Shown one piece after another: positions 10,640-19,479 of a stretch of DNA of 22,818 nt. Source of the DNA: Hymenoscyphus infarciens. Taxonomy: Eukaryota; Ascomycota; Leotiomycetes; Helotiales; Helotiaceae. The notes under the pieces are model-generated. The model was not told the origin of the DNA and made no database searches. It saw only the letters and a list, made by a program, of their open reading frames with translations. Each line of letters starts with the position of its first letter. Position 1 is the first letter of the stretch. The stretch covers positions 1 through 22,818 of the forward strand of contig LLCB01000559.1 in assembly GCA_001414345.1 (NCBI GenBank). Direction: 5' to 3'. The position numbers and the translations under genes are program-made.

Positions 10640-11278
10640 TTTGTATGCCTGTGGTGGTATCCATGGATATGTTGCACCTAAAGCTGACTAGATAATTACC
10701 AAAAGTACCTCGTACCTCGTACTTCCTTCCAATCCCCACCAACGGCTGCCAATTTAGGCTCCTTCCACACCAAGAACCCCCAAGCAAAAAAATAACGTAA
10801 ATATCACTCATGATGGCTCATGCGGTCATACCCAATGGTGCGGAATAGCAATCAATGCGATGCCCTCATCGGGACGGCTAGTTACAAAGCATCCCATTCA
10901 TCCTATTCGGCCGACCTCACGACGTCTGAACCAACTTCCAAAGTACCGTCAGCCCACGCCTCATGAAGGAAGGCGAGGACGGTTTCATATAATGTCCTCT
11001 TCACCTCCATTCCAACCAACACGAAACTCCACGATTGTTGAGACTGTCGCAGACACGCCAAGAGAATTCCTGACGTAGGGAAACCAGAACCAAACCAAAC
11101 CGGACCAGACCAGACCAGACCAGACCAGACCACCCAAATAAATACCCACTGATCTCCCGCCATCCCCAGAATTCGAGAGGGAGAGAGTGGTTTTTGTGGG
11201 GTTGTTCCTTTTCACTTTCGCTCGTTCGTTTCTTATTAAATTACTTTTCGCAAACAAGACCAAGGGAGGGAAGCAGAT
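10640..11278 (+). promoter_or_regulatory. Upstream region of the sugar transporter gene
   Basis: Balanced-composition DNA without a convincing gene; short frames here lack any domain. It holds CCAAT words at 10729-10733 and 10832-10836, an AT-rich AAATAAATA about 140 bp before the ATG, and five CCAGA pentamers at 11105-11129. Six-mers fitting the fungal carbon-repressor (CreA, SYGGRG) pattern lie at 10734-10739 (minus), 11164-11169 (minus) and 11196-11201 (plus). That pattern is degenerate, so about this number is expected by chance, and glucose repression is only a possibility. Confidence 0.4.
11105..11129 (+). repeat. CCAGA pentanucleotide repeat in the promoter
   Basis: Five perfect CCAGA copies, preceded by degenerate AACCAAACC copies from about 11080. 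Simple-sequence tract about 150 bp before the start codon; length variation between strains is likely. Confidence 0.9.
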
Positions 11279-13137
11279 ATGGAGTTGCAAACAATGGGCG
11301 GCGATCGCGATTCTGACATCAAGGGATTCAAAAAGTTACCAGAGGACGAGGAGATACGGATTAATCTCGCGAGAGCCTTTAATACGGCGCAACACCAGGA
11401 ATCATGGAAGGAGGCGATAAAGGCGAACCCCAAAGCTTTGGGGTGGTGTATGTATACTCTGGGGATTGTGGTTTAGATGTGGTTCTGATGTGCTTTCAGG
11501 CTTCTTCTCGCTGTTCAGTTGCATAATGTGGGGGTATGATGGGCTTGCTAGCTCGGTATGCCACACCTACCTTCTTGCTCTTGCAGCTACGTGGAGAACT
11601 CCTTTCTAATTTGGAAATGGCTAGATCGTCCTCGCGATCAAACAATTTCGAATAGACTACGGAAACGACAATTTCAAGAAAGGCGAGTTCATCATCCCAG
11701 TAATATGGCAATTGGGTCTAGGAGCAGCAAGTCTATTCGGCCTCCTCGTTGGAGGAATGGGCGCTGGATTTGTCGCAAAACGATGGGGGAGACAAATCTG
11801 CATGTTCGTTTCATACTGTGAGTTATTTTCATGGCGAGGAGAGTTGCCTGGTCTATGCTAAACCTAGAGCAGCATTGAGTATCGCAGGCGTATTCCTACA
11901 ATGGTATTCCTCCCCAGGAGATATGCCAATGCTATTTGGTGGAAAAATCCTCTCCGGTATTCCCCTCGGAGTCTTCATCACCATCGCCCCTACCTACTGC
12001 GCTGAAATCGCACCCTTCGCATTACGAGGATCCGTTACGGCGGCTGTGAATTGGAGCTTAGTCCTTGGGCAATGTTTGGCATATGTGGTCATGCGACAAA
12101 CACAATATTCGAACGGTCCGAATGCATACCGCATCCTCTTCGGTATACAATGGGTGTTTGCGGGCGTGGCATTGTTGGCACTTCCTTGGTTCCCCGAGTC
12201 CCCGTATCATCTCGTATCGCAGGGACGAATGGAGAAGGCGAGGGAGAATGTGAGGAAGTTGCATGGGAAGGAGTTTGATGTGGCTGGGTATATTGCTTCT
12301 ATACAGGTGGATCTAGAGACTCAGGCTAGCACTGAGAGGGAGGCTTCTTTCAGGGAGTGTTTTAGAGGGAAGAATTCGAAACGTACTTTGATTGCCATGT
12401 CGACATTTTTTATACAGTCGATTTGTGGGATTGGGTGGATTATCGGGTATGGTTCCCAATTTCTGCAGAAGAGATGAGAAAGGCTAATTGAGGGGTAGAT
12501 ATATGGCGTATTTCCTCCAACTGGGTGGATTGAGCGAATCCTCTTCTTTCGATGCGACGGTTATGCTTTCTTTCCTCATGCTGCTAGGGAACATGGCAGG
12601 CTGGATATTCGTCGAACGCTTCGGTCGTCGTAACACTGCTCTCTATGGTAAACCCACTCTCCCCCTTCAAGACACCTCAACTAACAAACCCCAGGCTGCA
12701 TAACCCTCGCCTCAGCCCTCTTCCTCATCGGCATCTCCGCAGTAATCCCATCCAAAAAGGCAATATGGGTACAAGTAGCCTTCATGGCAATCTGGTCCTT
12801 CACATACCAATCCACCATTGGTTCCGTAGCCTGGCCCATCGTCGCCGAAGTCTCGAAATCCTCTCTTCGCGGGCATACCCAATCCCTCGCAACCGTAACA
12901 CAAGGTCTCGTCGGAGCAATCTCTGGAATCTCCTTACCTTTTATGGTGAATCCCGATCAAGGGAATATGGGAGGCAAAGTGGCGTTTATATATGGCGGAA
13001 TTCTAGGGATTAGTTGTGTGGGTGTTTGGATGTATTATCCCGAGACCAAGGGACGGACTTTTGCGGAGATTGATCGTCTTTTTGAGATGGGGGTTAATCC
13101 TAGACGGTTTAAGAGTACGAAGTTGAGCCAGGAATAG
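11279..13137 (+). CDS. MFS sugar transporter, fungal alpha-glucoside/maltose permease-like, six exons
   Basis: Predicted 12-helix plasma-membrane sugar:proton symporter. Exons: 11279-11447, 11500-11555, 11625-11817, 11873-12446, 12499-12647 and 12695-13137, giving 1584 nt and 527 residues, a usual length for the family. Introns are 52, 69, 55, 52 and 47 bp, with GTATGT, GTATGC, GTGAGT, GTATGG and GTAAAC donors and CTAAT/CTAAC/CTAAAC branch-like sites in introns 2-5. Splicing joins otherwise broken frames into family sequence. Seen: a hydrophilic N-terminus, first helix from about residue 53 (WGYDG at 66-70), loop 2-3 motif GFVAKRWGRQ (123-132), RG at 191-192, PESP at 247-250, ERFGRR at 370-375 and PETKGRT at 496-502. 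These are the hallmarks of the sugar-porter family. The first ATG (GCAGATATGG) was chosen; Met6 is an alternative. The substrate is inferred from overall resemblance only. No stop, frameshift or RIP damage is visible, so it is probably functional. Confidence 0.92.
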
Positions 13138-14050
13138 ATGGAGAGCGGTTGGGCTTTTTGAACATAGTTTTTCTTTGGGGGTTTGAGTGTATATATGGGA
13201 TTTTTTGGGCGGGGCATTTGGGATGGCGTTTTAGGACTAGGCTGGGCTGAGTGGCTATATATCGTAGAATTTTTTATTTATTTCAAGGTTGTGGTGTTGA
13301 CGGGAGATTTTTAGGTTGCCTTTTCGGTGCGGGGTTGCTTGAGCCTGTGCGAGTTAGCGTGCACATCACTGGAGTTCGGAAGTGCCTCTGTCGATCCCGG
13401 TTCTCAGGCTAGCTACTCAGGCGGCCAGGTCCACTTTGGGGGTTGAACTCCAACAACATCTCTTCTTCACTCAGCGTAAGGGTCCAACATCATCATCAAT
13501 ATCTCAACATCAATCCTGACCGCCTGATTTGCTGTCGTGTCTCGGAATTGAAGACATGAATGTTGTGCTGGCTCTGAATTGGAGGCCATTGGTTATTTTT
13601 TGGGGGGGGGGGAATAAGTTGAGGGTTAGGAGATAAGAGAGGTTATCCATCTCCTTCTTTTCCTCCTCCTTTTTTCTCCCTCAATGTTAACATACACGGC
13701 TTCAACATTAGCCTCTTAATATAATGGGTCTCCCCTGCCTGCTGCGCATTCTCGGAGTACAATTTTATCTTATTTTCTTTCTCGTGAGATGGAAGGGATG
13801 CGATTTGAAGGTGGTTGATAGTGGTTGATAGTGGTTGAGAGGGTTGATTTTCTTCCATTTTGGGCAACTACAATATCGGCATTTCGACTTGGTGTTGGCT
13901 TCGGAGTGCCTGTGTCGTATCTCGCAAAAAGCTTTTGTTCTGCCTCGTTTGACTTTTTTTTTTCTTCTTGAATTGCATGCGATGGGATAGGGTGGATGCC
14001 ATAGATGGATTCGTGTTAGTCAAGGGTATCTCGCATCCTCTTCTTTTGAA
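13138..14050. other. 3' flank of the transporter and gene-poor region
   Basis: T/G-rich DNA after the stop, with an AT-rich TTTTTTATTTATTTC near 13270 that could take part in 3' end formation. It contains an 11-G run at 13602-13612 and three GTGGTTGATA-type decamers at 13811-13840. A 74-residue open frame on the minus strand (13867-13643) has no domain and covers simple sequence, so it is not called. No RNA gene was recognised. Confidence 0.5.
13811..13840 (+). repeat. Short tandem decamer repeat
   Basis: Three adjacent copies of GTGGTTGATA, the last with GAGA instead of GATA. Minor simple-sequence feature. Confidence 0.85.
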
Positions 14051-14304
14051 CCTGCGAGGTTAGTTCAAATAGAGATGAGACAGATTATGGTTGGTGCTTG
14101 TAACCAAGTTCCGTTTTGACCCTACCTATAATACAGAAAAGCCATAAGTAGAAGTGTGCCTCTCCTATTGAAATCTCTACTACTTTTATACTTACTAATT
14201 TCGATAAACTATACTAAAAGGCGAGTTATTCGAGTTTTAAAAGCATATATTTACTAAGGATAGACCCTATTCTGTCTTATCTCCATTTGAACTAACCTCG
14301 CTGG
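14051..14304. mobile_element. Foldback/MITE-like element with 41-bp inverted ends
   Basis: Left end 14051-14091 (CCTGCGAGGTTAGTTCAAAT..., then AGAGATGAGACAGA) and right end 14264-14304 (...TCTGTCTTATCTCCA, then TTTGAACTAACCTCGCTGG) are inverted repeats with only a few mismatches. Between them lie about 170 bp without coding capacity. The right half of the interior (14190-14260) is more AT-rich than the flanks. No clear target-site duplication is visible, so the superfamily is not assignable. It fits a non-autonomous DNA transposon. Confidence 0.7.
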
Positions 14305-14820
14305 ACATTTCGGCGCTCCACATTTGATATGGACTCGGGGAATTTTGGGAGGTTTAGGAGGTTTGATGTGGTTCTCTGGCTCTATTGGCTCTTTTGGAAG
14401 TTCTCTAGGGTTTTACGATGTGAGGGAAAGGAAAAAGACTTTTGGTTCTTGAAGCGATGAATTCCTGGTTTATATAAACGGGTTCTGGGCTGTCTTCTCA
14501 ATTTGCTCTTTTGGTTGGGCTTTGAAGTTGGTGTCTGCTTTCTTCTTTCGTTTGCTCCCGGTTCCTCCTTAGGATCATTTTCAGTGATGCCCAAGGTTCC
14601 TGGAGTCCAGTAGAAGTAATCGTCTATACGGCTTATACTTTCTTGCAGACTGCTTCCTCGTGGATTACATGCACACTCTGATTGCTTTTCCTTCCCATCG
14701 CCGGTTTTGCTTCTGGCGATCCTACCGAAATCATCAAGAATTATCTTAGTTTATTCGTTGTATTACAATTCTTAAGTAGACGCTCGAAGTTACAATTTAT
14801 CCTCAACTTCTCGGATGGAT
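14305..14820. other. Intergenic region without a supported gene
   Basis: T- and G-rich sequence on the + strand. The minus strand has a 70-residue open frame (14594-14382) rich in Lys/Arg/Pro that shows no domain or splice context; it is not called. Nothing else was recognised. Confidence 0.4.
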
Positions 14821-15215
14821 CTATGCGGAGCTTTGGTTCTCTAAATTGCCGGCTTCATTCTTAAAATCGAAAACTCCATTCGCCGACCAAGTATGCGTCT
14901 AGCCTCACTTAGCCGAGCGTAGTATAAACATGAACTTACGGGGATGAAGTAGCCATCTCGAGTTGACGGGGTGGCGCGCTGCGGAGTGAAGACAATTTCA
15001 ACCCTAACCGGGCCTCGCTTCTCCTCGGTTTCTTGAACCAGCAGAACGACTTCAGAAATACTGTCTGACAATTCGTCGTAGGGAGAAGCAACTAGGGTTT
15101 TGACGATGGGCTTCTGAGGGGGGGACTTGGTCGAACTCGCGGTCCAAGCCAAAGTAACGAGATGGGACCTAAGATGGAAGCCCCAACCTCTCGGAGAAAT
15201 ACATAGATAGGAACT
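14821..15215 (-). CDS. Tentative spliced hypothetical gene fragment (3' part)
   Basis: Not recognised. On the minus strand a frame is open from a possible acceptor (TTCCAG, 15221-15216) to 14940, ending ...STRDGYFIP next to a perfect GTAAGT donor. A 41-bp intron (14939-14899, ending GGCTAG, with GCTAAG as a possible branch site) then joins in frame to THTWSANGVFDFKNEAGN... and a TAG at 14823-14821. The 92-codon exon has a balanced, protein-like composition (PPQKPIVKTLVASPYDELSD). There is no in-frame ATG; an upstream exon would lie beyond 15221, where the DNA is AT-rich and shows nothing convincing. Without splicing the frame runs to 14841. The intron is at the short limit. It could be a gene remnant or chance. 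Confidence 0.27.
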
Positions 15216-15221
15216 CTGGAA

Positions 15222-16629
15222 GAGATAATTAGCTTAGTAGAAGTAAGCGAAGTCACATTCTATGGCTTAAAATGTACGTTATTTTTTGCTATTTCAGTAA
15301 GAATTCTCATTTTATTCTATTCTTCTATCAAAATGAGAGATCTCACTAACTTCAAATTAAGTCAGAAAGGGACTTCTTTCCATTTTCGTTGACATGTTGC
15401 GATCATTGTAAAGAACTGGGACTTTACGGAAACCGGTTAGTAACGTGATCTACCTCCAAGCCCCCTGCAGATCCAAACCTTTCTTACTTGTAATCCCGGA
15501 ACAACAACCCTCACTTCTTGCGATAAGATATCTTTCCTAATAACATATGTGATACACCAGCAAGTTATCAACTAAAGTTATAGATAATGAAATCGGTACG
15601 TTGGACGAGGAGATACTAGCATTTTCAGTTTTATTTTTAGTAGTTAATCTACTTACGATGTGCAACAAAATATGCACGTCAATCGAAAATGGTAAGTGGG
15701 TGGGCAAGGATTCCAAGTCACGAGATATGTCGGGAAAGATATGGTTCTAGGCTAAATATCACAAATATTGGGCGGGGACATCATTTAGATAATACTAACA
15801 GATTTCAAGCTTGTATGCTATTTGAACTTTAGAGCCTGGTGGGAAAATATTTTCATTCAAGTCGTAATTTTCTCTCTGTAGGTAACCTAGGAATAGCACT
15901 ATTAAAACTTGTGTTCCCTGTTGGTAGGCAACCTAATAATAGCAACTTCTTGTTATTTCCGTGTAACCTGCTAATTGTACTATGAAAACTTTCTACGGCT
16001 TTTTATAAGTAGTCTACGAACAGCAGAATTGAAAGTAAATTGCACCAACAAAACCTTCATTGCAATTCCCGGATAGCCACCTATAATCGTGATAGTTATT
16101 CGTAGGTAACCTACAGACGCTGGATTCACGAGATATTTGACTTCTCAATCAATCAGCAATTTCACAAGAAAACTCCTTGAAAGAGCTCAATGTAAGTTCA
16201 TATCAAAATCTCAATTCCCTAACTCATCTTCCATAATAGAGTAAAACGAATGCTTAAGGTTCCATAAGAGAAGTACTAGAAAAGCTGCAGTTGGAGTAAG
16301 CTGTTACTATCATTCAAGTTCTTTAACCTTTCTACAGTGGAATGAAATCAATGGCCAGATTTCTCTGAATTGAATTGCCGTATACAGCAAGCAGGCGTTA
16401 GTTCATGTCAATGTCAACTCTTCAAAGAATAACAGCAAAATAACAAAACAGAAAGGAAGGGAGATCATCAGATTTTGCCAGGTTTACCGTTTTTAAACAA
16501 TCAATTATTGATTAGGTTAAAATAGTACGAATTTCTTTCTCCTAGGGGTCGCACTAGTATAGCTTTATACCTTCCTGACTCCTCGAATCTCTGAATTCCC
16601 ATATATAGGTCAATAGTAAAAATGAAGAA
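15222..16629. other. Long gene-poor intergenic region
   Basis: About 1.4 kb of moderately AT-rich DNA with no open frame of note, no RNA gene recognised and no transposon ends apart from the degenerate repeat at 15880-15995. There is a small inverted repeat TCTCATTTT...AAAATGAGA near 15305-15342, and a GTAGGT-A-ACCTAC palindrome at about 16102-16114. Confidence 0.5.
15880..15995 (+). repeat. Three degenerate 40-bp tandem units
   Basis: Units starting near 15881, 15924 and 15963 share GGTAACCT/GGCAACCT/TGTAACCT, then an A/T-rich TAGCAC/TAGCAA/TTGTAC block, and in units 1 and 3 ACTAT(T/G)AAAACTT. A further GGTAACCTAC copy of the core occurs at about 16105. An old, diverged tandem repeat; function unknown. 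Confidence 0.5.
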
Positions 16630-17559
16630 GTGGAAGATTATGTACGTAGAGCGTTTGCGCATCGCTTAAAACGGGTGCCTTTCCGGAATAGAAAAGAAGG
16701 GGGGGGGGTGCTAGAAAGGTTACACGACCCGAGTGGCGAGGTTACATCCATTTTGTTGAGCATGGAAGTTAGGAACTTGGCAAGTCGTCAAGTCGCTAGG
16801 AAGTTGAAGAAAGCAACAAAGCTTCACTTTGGACCCACCCAATAAATAATTAAAAACAATAAGCCTGGCCCAATCCAATGATCTGGCATGGTTAATCAGA
16901 CAATTTTGGAATTTTTCAATTATCTAACAATCAGTCAGTTATTTCAGGATAGGTATTCTATTTACCAATTATCTGAAAAAATAAATACATTCCCCTTGAC
17001 TAGCCTTTTCACCCCTGTTGGGACTCCCTTTTTGTCTACCATATTCTATTTCTCCTCCCCAATTTCAACCCTCTCTTCTTGCTACCTTCAACCTTTTTCC
17101 ACCTCCTTACAACCTGTGCTACATCGTAAGAAGATTGGTCATCTAGATTAGTTTGGGGAGCATTGACCTCTCCCCTTCACACAAATTTTGAGCACGCTTT
17201 CTCTTGGTCCTTCTTCACTGAGGTCAATTAAGTAACGGTAGAGAAAGAGTCATCCTGGAGTCTTTTCCAGATAGGACTAGCTCAAAGGGATCGGCGGTCG
17301 GCCTGAATTAGAAAGAAAGTGTATACACACATGTGCATACAAATCTAAGAATAGAAACAAAACGTGGGATGGTTGGTGGACTTAGGTAAGTTAAAGACTG
17401 AAAGTGGGAATAGCCTCAATTGGTGGATCAATTACGTATGCTGAAAAGTCTAAATAATTAGTAAAAGCGTCACTTTATTAGTCTACTCTATAATTGTCAG
17501 ATTAAACACATCAGATCTTTGTTTTGTAATTGCTGTAAAGATGAGAGTAAACCATCAGT
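16630..17559. other. Region with only unsupported short open frames
   Basis: Contains open frames of 71 residues (16630-16845, + strand) and 87 residues (16888-17151, + strand), neither with a recognisable domain. The first crosses a 10-G run (16699-16708) and the second covers a pyrimidine-rich tract (about 17000-17110). A 9-bp inverted repeat ATTGACCTC/GAGGTCAAT lies at 17162-17170 and 17220-17228. No gene is called. Confidence 0.4.
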
Positions 17560-17925
17560 TACCTAGTAAGTCTTCCAAACATCGAGTAAGCTAAAGAATC
17601 ACCAGCTTACTCGATGATGAACTTCTGGCCCCCAAATACTTACTGAGTGAGCCATCAAAAAGCACGTAAGCTGGTAATAGGTTTGGGGCACGACATCTTC
17701 ATCATCCCAGTCCCTCTCCGATAATCAGCCTCATTATTTTGAGAGGCTGGAAAACTGATAACCATTCCCCCCACTAGGGGGTGCCATCATTCGTGACAGT
17801 AAGTTTAGGTCTATTTTGATGTTCCTGCTTACCAAATCTACTATCAAAAACCCCCTGGTGCCCTGTTTGTCTAACTTTTTTTGAGTAAGCTGCGTGTAAG
17901 CCACTAGTAAGCCACTAGTAAGCCG
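17560..17925. repeat. Cluster of direct and inverted GTAAGC motifs with a 13-bp perfect hairpin
   Basis: A perfect inverted repeat, CATCGAGTAAGCT (17580-17592) and AGCTTACTCGATG (17604-17616), has an 11-base loop. The right arm also pairs outward: ATCACCAGCTTAC (17599-17611) against GTAAGCTGGTAAT (from about 17666), with one mismatch. Further copies are GAGTAAGCTGCG at about 17883 and the 11-bp tandem GTAAGCCACTA at 17896-17924 (2.6 copies). A CCCCC-ACTA-GGGGG hairpin (near 17768-17781) and GACCCC...GGGGTC (near 17950) lie next to it. It may be the remains of a foldback transposon; the sequence does not define its ends. Confidence 0.6.
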
Positions 17926-18385
17926 TCGAAACAGCAACGCACGTGCTAGCGACCCCTCCATTGGGGTCCCAAAAAGAAAGTTACGAGCAAGAAACTCTTT
18001 TAAACTAGGTGATCTAAATAAAGTCCTTTGGAGACTTTCCGCGAGACTGTCACGGACTTTGTTCAGTTAACAAGATTCGATGATTGCGCGCGGATGTCTA
18101 CGACCACACATAATATTTAAGTCAACAGTGAAAAAAGTTCCCAATGAAAAGTGTTCTCATAAGTTTCGTTGTATATCGCACTTTTTCAAATGTCTCAGAT
18201 GTTCTGAATTGTTTGAGAGGTTCAGTAGAATATGGGGTTGTATTGTGCAGTGAGAGCGGGGAGAAGTGAGCTGTGTTTTTATAAACTTTAACTTGTATCC
18301 ATTGAGAATATTATCTGAAATAGGTAGAATAAATCAAACATTCAAGTCTTTTTACTCTATCGACAGCAGTTTAAAGTTGAAATGA
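17926..18385. other. Upstream region of the repeat ORF
   Basis: No gene. It contains TATAAA at 18280-18285, about 100 bp before the ATG of the repeat ORF, which is a sensible spacing for a fungal promoter. A 28-bp segment at 18168-18195 (GTTGTATATCGCACTTTTTC...) recurs with few changes at 18795-18821, at the end of the repeat ORF. Confidence 0.4.
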
Positions 18386-18823
18386 ATGATAATCTATCTA
18401 TCAAATGTTGAGACTTCTATCGAGTGTTTTCTTTCGATTGTTATAGACAGGTTCGACAACTCATTATCGAACTTTATGTCTCGTATCGAATGCCAGCACT
18501 TGATGACTTATATCGAATGTTTTCTTCCGAATTTTAAAGAGAAGTTCAAGAAGTGTTTATTAAACTTTATATCTTATATCGAATGCTTTCTTCCGAATGT
18601 TAAAGAGAAGTTCAAGAAGTGTTTATTAAACTTTATATCTTATATCGAATGTTTTCTTCCGAATGTTAAAGAGAAGTTCAAGAAGTGTTTAGTAAACTTT
18701 ATATCTTATATCGAATGTAAGTACTTGATAACTGATGTTAAAAGTTTTCTTCCGATTGTTAATATGAAACTTGTATATTATATGAAATGTTTTTGTTGTA
18801 TGTCGCACTTCTTTAATGTCTAA
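18386..18823 (+). CDS. Open frame of 22-residue repeats (hypothetical or minisatellite)
   Basis: An uninterrupted 145-residue frame in AT-rich DNA. It is not a recognised family. Four 66-bp units lie at 18419-18484, 18512-18577, 18578-18643 and 18644-18709; the last three are nearly identical and the first is diverged. Each encodes a 22-residue repeat of the type IECFLPNVKEKFKKCLLNF plus ISY, with Cys at repeat positions 3 and 15 and an alternating hydrophobic/basic pattern. A 27-bp (9-codon) insert separates units 1 and 2, so the frame is kept throughout. The C-terminal part (CFCCMSHFFNV) is unrelated to the repeats. A TATAAA lies about 100 bp upstream; no signal peptide is evident. It could be an expressed small repeat protein or merely a minisatellite whose period happens to be divisible by three. 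Confidence 0.35.
   Translation: MIIYLSNVETSIECFLSIVIDRFDNSLSNFMSRIECQHLMTYIECFLPNFKEKFKKCLLNFISYIECFLPNVKEKFKKCLLNFISYIECFLPNVKEKFKKCLVNFISYIECKYLITDVKSFLPIVNMKLVYYMKCFCCMSHFFNV
18419..18709 (+). repeat. 66-bp tandem repeat, four units with a 27-bp interruption
   Basis: Units start with ATCGA(A/G)TG at 18419, 18512, 18578 and 18644; another ATCGAATG begins a partial, diverged unit at 18710. The three central copies differ at only a few positions, while the first differs at many, which suggests recent duplication of one unit. Confidence 0.92.
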
Positions 18824-18902
18824 AAAATCATGAACGTTAATCTTACAAAGAGCTCCTAAGTTAAGTATAATTCTATCAAGAAATAAGTTCTTGAAGATCT
18901 TA

Positions 18903-19299
18903 GGGCCTGTTTAGCTTACTCTAGGATAATTATAAATAGTCTATTGAATATGCTAGGACCTTTTAAAAGTGACATAGTATAGATTTATTTATTATCTAAT
19001 TATTTAGCTTATATATCTTAGAGCTAGATTTGTAATACTAGTAAGAAAAGATATACTAGGATTTGTTCTAATTATCGTAGTTTTAACGATAATAGGATAT
19101 TTACTTTTTTTTAGTAGAGATAATCTTTTATATAAGTATTAGATTATTTTACTAAATAACTAGCTTGAAAAATATATTAGCTAAACGATTTAGTATATTT
19201 TAAAGTATTAAATATTATAAATTATTAGATATCATTCTAACTTCTTTTTGGTAGTATATATCTAAAACTATTCAAAAAATATACTAGCTAAACAGGCTC
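18903..19299. mobile_element. PIF/Harbinger-like MITE with TTA target duplication
   Basis: The 397-bp element begins GGGCCTGTTTAGCT (18903) and ends AGCTAAACAGGCTC (19299), which are inverted ends with one mismatch. It is flanked on both sides by TTA (18900-18902 and 19300-19302). A 3-bp TTA/TWA duplication with GGGCCTGTTT-type ends is characteristic of PIF/Harbinger (Tourist-like) non-autonomous elements. The interior is AT-rich without coding capacity. An internal copy of the right end (TTGAAAAATATATTAGCTAAAC near 19165) duplicates the terminal sequence (TTCAAAAAATATACTAGCTAAAC). hAT is less likely because no 8-bp duplication is present. Confidence 0.8.
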
Positions 19300-19365
19300 T
19301 TAACAAAAAATCTAAGAGTAAAGTCGTTAACTACGGTATCCTGATTGACTACTTTTACTAATAAC

Positions 19366-19462
19366 TAAATCGTAAATTGTAAATCATAAATCGTAAATCG
19401 TAAATCGAAAATTATAAATTGAAAATCGTAAATCGAAAATCTTAAATTCTTAAATCTAAAAT
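19366..19462 (+). repeat. Heptanucleotide repeat (TAAATCG and variants)
   Basis: About 13 imperfect copies of TAAATCG, with AAATTGT, AAAATTA and AAATCTT variants. It starts about 65 bp after the MITE. Not a known fungal telomere sequence (TTAGGG type). Simple minisatellite. Confidence 0.85.
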
Positions 19463-19479
19463 AAAGATTAAGGTATAGT

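Noticed and set aside
10602..10811. 69-residue minus-strand frame
   Set aside because: It overlaps the palindrome and transporter promoter, with no domain or splice context.
10860..11290. Overlapping short frames on both strands upstream of the transporter
   Set aside because: Several lie in the CCAGA repeat (Trp/Ser/Gly-rich translation) and overlap the promoter and 5' leader; no family resemblance.
12058..12264. Alternative frames inside transporter exon 4
   Set aside because: They are shadows of the real coding frame, which carries the sugar-porter motifs.
13374..13913. Short direct repeat TTCGGA(A)GTGCCT(C/G)TGTCG at about 13374 and 13896
   Set aside because: Only about 18 bp with an indel and mismatch; the flanks do not align, so it may be chance.
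16630..16845. 71-residue frame, basic
   Set aside because: It crosses a 10-G run, has no recognisable domain, and there is no conserved gene structure around it.
16888..17151. 87-residue frame, hydrophobic and Ser/Pro-rich
   Set aside because: It translates a pyrimidine-rich tract that looks more like a promoter or UTR; no signal peptide or domain.
17935..17970. Helitron 3' end (hairpin GACCCC...GGGGTC)
   Set aside because: No CTRR terminus follows the hairpin at the expected distance and no Helitron 5' TC end was found.
18440..18470. GGTTCGA word resembling a tRNA B box
   Set aside because: The bases after it do not fit the B-box consensus, no cloverleaf can be drawn, and it lies in the repeat ORF.
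19366..19462. Heptamer array as telomere-like repeat
   Set aside because: It does not resemble TTAGGG-type fungal telomeres, is imperfect and sits inside the window between other elements.
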